Assembly (NCBI GenBank): GCA_036262515.1
Contig: DATAIT010000028.1
Coordinates: forward strand, 1-60,922
Direction: 5' to 3'
DNA length: 60,922 bases
Origin: Acidimicrobiales bacterium
GTDB taxonomy: Bacteria > Actinomycetota > Acidimicrobiia > Acidimicrobiales > GCA-2861595
The translations under genes were made by a program, and so were the position numbers. Of this stretch, positions 54,967 through 60,922 are shown in pieces; position 1 is the first letter of the stretch, and each line of letters begins with the position of its first letter. The notes under the pieces are model-generated. The model had not been told where the DNA came from, ran no database searches, and saw only the letters and a program-made list of their open reading frames with translations.

Positions 54967-55794
54967 ATGGCCCGGCTCTTCGACGTCCGCGACGCGGCCG
55001 ACGAGCGGGTGTCGGACTACGTCGGGCTCACCGACCCCGACCTGCGGCGGCGGCGGGAGCAGGCGGACGGCGGGGACGGCGCCTTCTTCATCGCCGAGGG
55101 TGCCGGCGTCATTCGCCAGCTCGTCCGCTCGACGTACCGGATCCGGTCGCTGTTCCTGACGCCGCAGCGCCTCGCTGTCCTGGAGCCTGACCTGGCCGAT
55201 GTGGACGCGCCGGTGTTCGTGGCGCCGCAGGAGGTGGTGAACGCCGTGTCGGGCTTCCCGCTGCACCGGGGCGCCATCGCGTCGGCCCACCGCGACCCGC
55301 TCCCGGAGGCGCTCGCCGTGGCCGAGGACGCCGACCTGGTGGTCGTCACCGAGGGGCTCAACGACCACGAGAACCTGGGCGCGCTGTTCCGCAACGCCGC
55401 TGCCTTCGGCGCGGGAGCCGTGCTCCTGGACCCGACCTCGGCCGACCCGCTCTACCGCCGGTCGGTGCGCGTGTCGATGGGGCAGGTGCTGCACGTCCCG
55501 TTCGCTCGTGCCGCGCCCTGGCCCGGCGTCGTCGGCGACCTCCGGGCCCGGGGGTTCGAGGTGCTGGCCCTCACACCGGGACCCGACGCCGAGGATCTCC
55601 GCCACGTCGAGCCCCGGCCCCGCCAGGCCCTGATCGTCGGGGCAGAGGGTGCCGGCCTGTCCGCTCGCGCCCTGGCCGCCGCCGACCGCCGGGTGCGCAT
55701 TCCGATGGCGCCGGGTGTCGACTCGCTCAACGTGGCGACCGCCGCCGCCATCGCCCTGCACCACCTGGTCGGGACCGCCCTGCGCCGCCGGTAG
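54967..55794 (+). CDS. TrmH/SpoU family RNA 2'-O-methyltransferase
   Basis: This is a 275-aa SPOUT methyltransferase. The N-terminal substrate domain has GAFFIAEGAGVIRQLVRS. The catalytic motifs are EGLNDHENLGALFRNAAAFG (motif 1), QALIVGAEGAGLSARAL (motif 2) and RIPMAPGVDSLNVATAAAIALH (motif 3), all complete. It is expected to methylate a ribose in rRNA or tRNA. It is divergent from the UbiB-like gene and lies 11 bases before the trehalose synthase gene. Confidence 0.92.
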   Translation: MARLFDVRDAADERVSDYVGLTDPDLRRRREQADGGDGAFFIAEGAGVIRQLVRSTYRIRSLFLTPQRLAVLEPDLADVDAPVFVAPQEVVNAVSGFPLHRGAIASAHRDPLPEALAVAEDADLVVVTEGLNDHENLGALFRNAAAFGAGAVLLDPTSADPLYRRSVRVSMGQVLHVPFARAAPWPGVVGDLRARGFEVLALTPGPDAEDLRHVEPRPRQALIVGAEGAGLSARALAAADRRVRIPMAPGVDSLNVATAAAIALHHLVGTALRRR

Positions 55795-55805
55795 CGTTCC
55801 CCCAC

Positions 55806-57335
55806 ATGGGCGAGGAGGCGCGGGACGAGGACGAGCGGGCCATCCCGGTGATCCTCGTGTCCAACCGCGGCCCGATCGAGTACGGCCGCAGCGACGGGGA
55901 GCGCACGACCAAGCGTGGAGGCGGCGGGCTGGTGACCGCCCTGTCGGGGCTGGCCGGGCGGCTGGACGACGTCGTGTGGGTGTGCGGGGCGCTCACCGAC
56001 GAGGACGTGGTCGTGTCCAAGGAACGGGGCGGCAAGGCGTTCGAGGCCGAGGGTGACGGCGGCGACCCCGATGCGGGCGACGGGCTGAAGGTCCGCATGG
56101 TGCAGATCGACGCCGACCAGCAGAACAAGTTCTACAACGTCATCTCCAACCCGCTGCTGTGGTTCATCCAGCACTACCTGTGGGGCATGAGCACGGCGCC
56201 GGACGTCACCGACGTGGAGACCGATGCCTTCCACAACGGCTACGTGCCGGTGAACCAGGCGTTCGCCGAGCACGTGATCGAAGAGGTCGAGGCCCGGGGC
56301 GGGTACGCCACCGTGATGGTCCAGGACTACCACTTCTATCTCGTTCCCCAGCTCGTGCGGGCCCGGTGCCCGGACGCCTTTCTCCACCATTTCGTGCACA
56401 CGCCGTGGCCCCAGCCCGACGCGTGGCGGGTCCTCCCGCCGTCGATGCGCGAGGCGCTGTTGTGCGGCGTGCTCGGCAACGACGTGGTCGCCTTCCACAC
56501 CGAGCGCTATGCCCGGAACTTCCTCCTCGGGTGCCAGGAGCTGCTGGGGCTGAACGTCGACCTCAAGAAGCTCACCGTGGAGACGGAGGGCCGTACCGTA
56601 CGGGCCCGGTGGTACCCGATCTCGGTCGATGCCGCCGACCTCGAGGCCCTGGCGGCGTCCCCGGGCGTGCTCGAGCACGAGAAGCGCCTGCAGGAACGCC
56701 CCCGCCCGAACCTGATCCTGCGGGTCGACCGGGCTGACCTGAGCAAGAACATCGTGCGCGGCTTCCGGGCCTTCGACCTCCTCCTGGACGAGCACCCGGA
56801 ACTGATCGAGCAGGTCACGTTCCTCGCCCTGATCCAGCCCAGTCGCCAGGACGTCGACGCCTATGTGGAGTACCTGGAGCGGATCAAGCGGGTGGTAGCC
56901 GACGTCAATCTCAAGCACGGCAACTCGAACTGGCAGCCCATCGATCTCCGGCTGGAGGACGACATCGACCAGGCTGTCGCCGCCTACAAGCTGTTCGACG
57001 TGCTGGTGGTGAACGCCATCTTCGACGGCATGAACCTGGTTGCCAAAGAGGCGGTGCTGGTCAACGAGAACGACGGGGTGCTGGCGCTCTCCGAGAACAC
57101 GGGAGCCCACGAGGAGCTGGGCCGGTTCGCCATCACGCTGCACCCCTTCGACATCCGCCAGCAGGCCGAAGCCCTGCACCAGGCGCTGGTCATGGATCGG
57201 ACGGAGCGGCGCGACCGCCTGGCCGCGTGCGCCGACATCATCAGGCAGAACGACATCGGCAAGTGGCTGGGCGAGCAGCTGCGCGACGTGAAGGACCTCC
57301 GCCGCCGGCAGCGCTCGGGGTCCTCGACCCGCTGA
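55806..57335 (+). CDS. otsA: trehalose-6-phosphate synthase (GT20)
   Basis: This is a 509-aa glycosyltransferase of family GT20. The N-terminal motif is VILVSNRGPIEYGRSDG with RGGGGLVTALSGL. The acceptor-site region includes NPLLWFIQHYLWG and VMVQDYHFYLVPQLVRARCPD with HHFVHTPWPQPD. The nucleotide-sugar site includes LILRVDRADLSKNIVRGFRAFDLLL, and DGMNLVAKEAVLVNENDGVLALSENTGAHEELG near the C-terminus is the donor-binding signature. It makes trehalose-6-phosphate from a nucleotide-glucose and glucose-6-phosphate; glucosylglycerol-phosphate synthase is a closely related alternative. No phosphatase gene is adjacent. Confidence 0.88.
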   Translation: MGEEARDEDERAIPVILVSNRGPIEYGRSDGERTTKRGGGGLVTALSGLAGRLDDVVWVCGALTDEDVVVSKERGGKAFEAEGDGGDPDAGDGLKVRMVQIDADQQNKFYNVISNPLLWFIQHYLWGMSTAPDVTDVETDAFHNGYVPVNQAFAEHVIEEVEARGGYATVMVQDYHFYLVPQLVRARCPDAFLHHFVHTPWPQPDAWRVLPPSMREALLCGVLGNDVVAFHTERYARNFLLGCQELLGLNVDLKKLTVETEGRTVRARWYPISVDAADLEALAASPGVLEHEKRLQERPRPNLILRVDRADLSKNIVRGFRAFDLLLDEHPELIEQVTFLALIQPSRQDVDAYVEYLERIKRVVADVNLKHGNSNWQPIDLRLEDDIDQAVAAYKLFDVLVVNAIFDGMNLVAKEAVLVNENDGVLALSENTGAHEELGRFAITLHPFDIRQQAEALHQALVMDRTERRDRLAACADIIRQNDIGKWLGEQLRDVKDLRRRQRSGSSTR

Positions 57336-57424
57336 CGGCGGCCGGCGGCCCCGCGGCGCGTGCGGTGCCGCGCGTCGGGTGCGGCGTGGGTGCCGCGCGT
57401 GGCCCCGGTGGGTACGAGTTCGGC

Positions 57425-58201
57425 ATGAACATGGCGACGCCCGTCCCCGCAGGTGACGCCGACCAGGGCCCCGGCCTCGTGTCGGTCCCCGGGCCCGTTC
57501 CTGCGCCGGCTCCCGCCGACGTGTGCTCGGACGACCGGGGCGTCGGTGCAGCTGCCCTCGCCATGACCCGTACGGTTCTGGCCGTCGTCCGCCAGGCAGG
57601 AAGCGTCTCGGTGTCGACCCTGGGCGACGCCGTGGAGGGCCCGGGCCGCGCCCTCGCCGGCAGGATCGCCCGGGTGGCGCTGGAACGGCCCCGACCGGTG
57701 GCCGACCGCGCTGCGCTGGCCGCCGCCCTCGAGGCGGACGCGCGGGCGCCGCTGCTCGGTGGAGCCACCGCTGCCGCCGTGGCCGCGCGCGTGGCCGGCA
57801 GGGTGGGCCCGCTGCGGTTCCTGGCCCGTCGTACGCCGATGTGGCTGGTCATGACCGCCGTTCCTGCGGTGCACGCGTCGGTGGCGAGGGGCGCCGAGGA
57901 ACTGGCGCTGGTCGCGTCGCATCTGGTGCACCGGGGCCGTGCCGCCGGTGTCGAGGCGGATCCCGAGCGGGTCCGCCGGGTCGCCGCGCAGCTCCTGTCC
58001 GGCGCCCCCGTCAACCCCGATGCCGAGCCCCGCCACGCCACCCTGGCCGTGGCCTGGTTGCAGCGGGCCGTGCGAGCGACGCTTCCGTTCTCATCGGGCG
58101 TATCGACACGTGACCCGGCTGCGCTGGCTGCATCGGCGGCGGCGGTCGAACCGGCGATCCTCGCCGCCGCCCGACCGCCCGCAACTGGGAACGACACATG
58201 A
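57425..58201 (+). CDS. hypothetical protein, 258 aa, Ala/Arg-rich
   Basis: I do not recognise a family. After a Pro-rich N-terminus (VPGPVPAPAPADV) the protein is mostly helical and Ala/Arg-rich (ATAAAVAARVAGRVGPLRFLARRTP), with one short hydrophobic stretch (MWLVMTAVPAVHASVA). It has no signal peptide. ATG 57425 is the first ATG after the trehalose synthase stop, and an open frame to 57227 overlaps that gene. Codon use is typical of real genes here, but the low-complexity composition keeps confidence moderate. Confidence 0.6.
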   Translation: MNMATPVPAGDADQGPGLVSVPGPVPAPAPADVCSDDRGVGAAALAMTRTVLAVVRQAGSVSVSTLGDAVEGPGRALAGRIARVALERPRPVADRAALAAALEADARAPLLGGATAAAVAARVAGRVGPLRFLARRTPMWLVMTAVPAVHASVARGAEELALVASHLVHRGRAAGVEADPERVRRVAAQLLSGAPVNPDAEPRHATLAVAWLQRAVRATLPFSSGVSTRDPAALAASAAAVEPAILAAARPPATGNDT

Positions 58202-58274
58202 GTGCGGTTGAGCGGTCGCTGCCCTGCTCCCGGCGCGCCGGTCCTTGGTCAATCTTCCCGTAAGCTTTGCGGTC

Positions 58275-58946
58275 ATGCCCACGACAGATCGCGCCTCGAA
58301 CCTCGCGCGCCGGCGCGGCTTCGTGGTCAGATCCTCCCGCCGCTTGGGGGTCGCCGCCGTCGTGGTCGTGACCGGGTTGTCGGTCGTCGGGGCACCTGTG
58401 CGAGCGCAGCTTCCGGAGCTGCCCCCGCTCACGCTGGCCCCGACCGACCCGGCCACGACGGACCCGGCCACGACGACCACCACACTGCTCCCGCCCATCG
58501 ATGCCGAGAAGCTGCTGCCCCCGGCGCCCGCCAGCACCACGCCGCCGCCAAGTCTTCTCCCGCTACCGCTGCCCACCACGGCTGCGCCCAGGCGCACGAC
58601 CACCTACAAGCCACCACCCGTGCCCCCGAGCACCCCGGTCCGGGCCACGCGTACCGCTGCGAAGGCCAAGGCGGCACCGGCCGCAACCGGCATCCCCGCC
58701 GACCGGCCCGAGGGCGCGTCGGGTGAAGCCGACAACGGTTTCGGCGCCGAGCTTCCCTTCGCGAACGACCAAGCGGCGGTCGGTTCGCTCAGCGCCGCCG
58801 ACACGATGGAGCTGGGCGTCGAAGGCCGGGACCAGGTCGGTTCGCTCGCCTCGGCGGCGGCCGGCCTGCTCGTCCTCGTGCTGTTCGGCATCGCGATGTG
58901 GGTGCGACGTGAGATCCGCGAGCCCGCTCCGCTCCCTCCCTGGTAG
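58275..58946 (+). CDS. membrane-anchored protein with Pro/Thr-rich extracellular stalk
   Basis: This is a 223-aa protein. The basic N-terminus RRRGFVVRSSRR precedes a signal-type helix (LGVAAVVVVTGLSVVGAPVRA). A ~100-residue Pro/Thr/Ala-rich stalk follows (TDPATTTTTLLPP, RTTTYKPPPVPPSTPVRA), then a short acidic region, and a C-terminal membrane helix AAAGLLVLVLFGIAMWV with a positive tail. The likely topology is an extracellular stalk with a C-terminal anchor. ATG 58275 is preferred over GTG 58245 because the signal peptide then starts normally. It ends 39 bases before the tRNA gene. Confidence 0.7.
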   Translation: MPTTDRASNLARRRGFVVRSSRRLGVAAVVVVTGLSVVGAPVRAQLPELPPLTLAPTDPATTDPATTTTTLLPPIDAEKLLPPAPASTTPPPSLLPLPLPTTAAPRRTTTYKPPPVPPSTPVRATRTAAKAKAAPAATGIPADRPEGASGEADNGFGAELPFANDQAAVGSLSAADTMELGVEGRDQVGSLASAAAGLLVLVLFGIAMWVRREIREPAPLPPW

Positions 58947-58985
58947 CTAGCCTCGCCGTGCGCCTGATCGGCGGGCGCCGGTCAA

Positions 58986-59061
58986 GGGCTCGTAGCTCAG
59001 TGGTCAGAGCAGGGGACTCATAATCCCTCGGTCGCTGGTTCGATCCCAGCCGGGCCCACCA
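58986..59061 (+). tRNA. tRNA-Met (anticodon CAT)
   Basis: The cloverleaf is complete. The acceptor is GGGCTCG/CGGGCCC, the D-arm GCTC/GAGC, the anticodon stem GGGGA/TCCCT with loop CTCATAA, and the T-arm GCTGG/CCAGC with loop TTCGATC. The discriminator is A and CCA is encoded. Anticodon CAT means elongator Met, initiator Met or lysidine-modified Ile; the first acceptor pair G-C excludes the usual bacterial initiator pattern. An integrase gene begins 93 bases downstream, so its 3' end is a likely attachment site. Confidence 0.95.
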
Positions 59062-59065
59062 AGAA

Positions 59066-59135
59066 AGTGCTGGTCAGAGCACTATTCCTGTTCTTGTGGT
59101 TCGGCCGAGGTACCCTAGAACCCAACAACGGCCCA
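59066..59135 (+). repeat. short repeats between tRNA-Met and the integrase gene
   Basis: AGTGCT/AGCACT form an inverted repeat around GGTCAG just after the tRNA. Farther on, CCCAACAA occurs twice in direct orientation, and the second copy is part of CCAACA-AG-TGTTGG, a perfect inverted repeat that runs into the integrase leader. Such clusters are expected for integrase arm sites or an operator. Confidence 0.4.
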
Positions 59136-59154
59136 ACAAGTGTTGGAGGGATCG

Positions 59155-60357
59155 GTGGTCGGCAGCCTGCGGGAGAAGAGCCCGGGAATGTGGGAGCTTC
59201 GGGTCTACCTTGGCCGCGATGCAGCCGGCAAGGTGCGCCACAAGCACACCCGCTTCCGGGGTGGCAAGCGCCAGGCCGAGCGGGAATTGGCCCGCCTGGT
59301 TGCCGAGCTGGACGCCGGGGACGGCGACATCGTCCTCGACTGGGGCCCGGAGACGACCGTCAACGACGCCGTCGTCGGCTGGCAGCGCAACGGGTGGGAC
59401 GACCTCAGCCCGAGCACGGTCCGCCGCTACCGGAGCATCTGGAAGGTCCACGTGAAGGACGACATCGGGCGCCGGAAGATCCGGTCGCTCGGCCCCTACG
59501 ACGTGGAGTGCTACCTGCGGAAGCTCAAGCAGGAGGGACAGAGCGAGTCGAGCGTCCACCAGATCCGCGCCTTCCTCCACCGGGCCTGCCGACTGGCCCG
59601 CAAGTGGAGCGGCAACCGCCTCCCCAACCCGGTCGCCGACACCGATCTGCCGGAGTGGGCGCTGTCGGAGAAGGCTGAGCACGTGCGGGCGCCGGAGCTC
59701 GGCGAGATCCGGGCCGTGCTCGCCGCCGCCCGTCGATACGACCGGCGCGTGGCCACCTTCATCCGCGTGGTCGCCGCCTCGGGGGCCCGCCGGGGAGAGG
59801 TGTGCGCCCTGCGGTGGTCCGACATCGACTGGGACCGGTGCTCGGTGAGGATCGACGAGGCCGTGGTGGCCGACGACGGCGGGGTGGTCGTCAAGGGCCC
59901 GAAGAACCGCTCCAGCGTCCGTGTGGTTGCCCTCGACTCGGCCACTCTCGACGAGCTGCGCGAGCTCAGGGAAGAACGGGACGAGCTCGCAGACGCGTGT
60001 GGCGCGTCGGTGGTGTACGACGGCTTCGTCTTCTCCACCGAGCCCTCGGGCCAGGCCGCTCCCAACCCGGACGGCTTCACCCACGCCTTCACCCGCTGTC
60101 GCGACCTGGCCGGCGTCGCGCCGGACGTCCACCTCCACTCGCTCCGACATTTCCAGTCGACCCAGCTCGACACGGTCATCTCCGAGGCCCAGAAGCAGGC
60201 GCGGATGGGGTGGGCCAGCGTGCACATGGCCCGCCACTACACCGACGCCATCACCGAGGAGGACCGCCGAGCCGCCGAGCACATTGGCGAGGCGCTGGGT
60301 GGGTCAGCGGACGGTGGTGAACCGCTCCGCCGCTCAGCGGTCCGATTCCGGCCGTAG
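59155..60357 (+). CDS. tyrosine-type site-specific integrase
   Basis: This is a 400-aa phage-type integrase. The N-terminal arm-binding domain (ELRVYLGRDAAGKVRHKHTRF, GGKRQAERELARL) is followed by a core-binding SAM-like domain (DDLSPSTVRRYRSIWKVHVKDDI). The catalytic domain has Arg I in ASGARRGEVCALRWSDID, the HxLR box in VHLHSLRHFQ, a Trp for the second His in GWASVHM, and the nucleophile in ARHYTDAI. GTG 59155 follows GGAGGG by four bases; GTG 59140 is the other choice. Its position next to tRNA-Met identifies one end of an integrative element whose body extends beyond the window. Its 3' end overlaps the opposite-strand gene. Confidence 0.92.
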   Translation: MVGSLREKSPGMWELRVYLGRDAAGKVRHKHTRFRGGKRQAERELARLVAELDAGDGDIVLDWGPETTVNDAVVGWQRNGWDDLSPSTVRRYRSIWKVHVKDDIGRRKIRSLGPYDVECYLRKLKQEGQSESSVHQIRAFLHRACRLARKWSGNRLPNPVADTDLPEWALSEKAEHVRAPELGEIRAVLAAARRYDRRVATFIRVVAASGARRGEVCALRWSDIDWDRCSVRIDEAVVADDGGVVVKGPKNRSSVRVVALDSATLDELRELREERDELADACGASVVYDGFVFSTEPSGQAAPNPDGFTHAFTRCRDLAGVAPDVHLHSLRHFQSTQLDTVISEAQKQARMGWASVHMARHYTDAITEEDRRAAEHIGEALGGSADGGEPLRRSAVRFRP

Positions 60358-60580
60358 CAGGCTTCGCCGCGGCGGCGTCCGCACCGTGGATGTCACCGGC
60401 GATGAGCCGCTCGAGCGAGCGCCGGGCGATCCGGTAGCGGCCGTTGATGGTGAACACGGGTACGGGGACGTCGTCCCGCTCGATGGCCCGGTAGAGCGAC
60501 GACCGGCTCTGGCCCAGGATCTCAGCCGCCTCCTCGACGCTCACGAGCGGCGCCAGGCGCTCGTCCCTCGAGATCGGCAT
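60251..60580 (-). CDS. excisionase-family (helix-turn-helix) DNA-binding protein
   Basis: This is a 109-aa protein. The MerR/Xis-type winged helix is LVSVEEAAEILGQSRSSLYRAIERDDVPVPVFTINGRYRIARRSLERLI (residues ~12-65). A ~45-residue basic, disordered tail overlaps the 3' end of the integrase gene in the convergent direction by 107 bases. ATG 60580 has GGAGGGACGGGAG directly upstream; the longer open frame is not supported. Such proteins direct integrase toward excision or regulate element genes. Confidence 0.82.
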   Translation of the reverse strand: MPISRDERLAPLVSVEEAAEILGQSRSSLYRAIERDDVPVPVFTINGRYRIARRSLERLIAGDIHGADAAAAKPATAGIGPLSGGAVHHRPLTHPAPRQCARRLGGPPR

Positions 60581-60735
60581 CTCCCGTCCCTCCTGTGGTC
60601 TCGTGCGCCCAGGTACGCCCGGCCTCGGCGAGGTAACACCGTTCGTCCTGCGGTATCCCGGTACCCCATCCACGTGCGCCGCGCAGACCGAAAGCGCGAC
60701 GGGCGTGGTTGACGCGCGCGAGCGCTCAGCTCCCC

Positions 60736-60750
60736 TATCGCTTTGCGATA
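60736..60750. promoter_or_regulatory. operator-like inverted repeat TATCGC-TTT-GCGATA
   Basis: Perfect 6-bp arms lie around TTT in the gap between the excisionase-like gene (minus) and the partial gene (plus). It is the most AT-rich part of this region and is followed by GATAAT. It is plausibly a regulator site for one or both divergent genes. Confidence 0.4.
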
Positions 60751-60859
60751 ATGGCAAGTCTGTGACGTGTTGGAGCAGTTGATCGGTCGTTGACGAGGGC
60801 GGTTGGTCGGGCGGGTCCGGGGACGACGTGAGGAGGCTCGGTTCGTACACTGGTGAGGC

Positions 60860-60922
60860 ATGACTCGATGGACGATCGAGGTTGACGAGCAGGTGGCAGC
60901 ACGAGTCGCGCAAGCCGAGACC
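60860..60922 (+). CDS. partial gene at the right edge, possibly an antitoxin-like protein
   Basis: ATG 60860 follows GGTGAGG and opens a frame that runs off the window (MTRWTIEVDEQVAARVAQAE). The short strand followed by an amphipathic helix resembles the start of ribbon-helix-helix or similar small regulators. Only 21 codons are visible, so the assignment is tentative. Confidence 0.35.
   Translation, partial: MTRWTIEVDEQVAARVAQAET

Overview
The window is very GC-rich and gene-dense. It has many GTG starts, ATGA/GTGA stop-start overlaps, and secreted proteins with Pro/Thr-rich linkers. Together with the families present (family 2B encapsulin, furA-katG, WYL regulator, USP plus pyridoxamine-oxidase-like pairs, DUF4242), this suggests an actinobacterium, possibly a deep-branching one such as Acidimicrobiia. 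That assignment is inference; there is no rRNA in the window.

Layout. 0.1-3.4 kb: a hypothetical gene, a VapBC-like toxin-antitoxin pair and an ABC-2 exporter. These end at a 3' tRNA fragment (3381-3408) that looks like an attachment-site scar. 3.6-9.8 kb: a nanocompartment locus. It holds a cyclic-nucleotide-binding family 2B encapsulin shell protein (apparently starting at CTG), a cysteine desulfurase with a ~213-residue N-terminal extension typical of encapsulin cargo, a ~10-TM membrane protein, a SAM methyltransferase, and then a class III cyclase-like protein. 10.2-15.5 kb: a periplasmic copper module (cupredoxin-propeller protein, multicopper oxidase, CopC-CopD fusion). 15.6-19.6 kb (minus): a VOC protein and a nitrate/sulfonate/taurine-type ABC importer. 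20.0-22.1 kb: an HOD-like alpha/beta-hydrolase-fold protein, a luciferase-like domain protein and a RibD-type reductase. 22.1-29.9 kb (minus): a peptide ABC importer in which one permease and both ATPases are fused into one 1033-residue protein, with two binding proteins and a hydrolase. 30-36.5 kb: a frameshifted SnoaL-like gene, a zinc alcohol dehydrogenase, an AHSA1 fusion, TfoX-N, a NarK-type transporter, a small secreted protein and a metallo-beta-lactamase. 36.5-43.1 kb: a DrrAB-like exporter, a VOC protein, a divergent WYL regulator, furA-katG and a DUF4242 protein. 43.3-49.4 kb: two divergent secreted Calx-beta proteins that share N-termini and an upstream 25-bp box. 49.4-53.1 kb: PPOX-like, frameshifted universal stress, PPOX-like, and PAS-PAS-PAS-GGDEF genes. 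53.2-58.9 kb: UbiB-like kinase, TrmH-type rRNA methyltransferase, GT20 trehalose-phosphate synthase and two poorly characterised genes. 59.0-60.9 kb: tRNA-Met(CAT) followed by a tyrosine integrase, an excisionase-like gene and a partial gene. This is the start of an integrative element that runs off the right edge.

The strongest candidate for an under-described system is the encapsulin locus. It combines a cyclic-nucleotide-sensing shell, a sulfur-mobilising cargo enzyme and a neighbouring cyclase homologue. Its membrane protein and methyltransferase overlap translationally and follow the cargo by 57 bases. Two genes (SnoaL-like and universal stress) have clean single-frame breaks, which could be real decay or assembly error.
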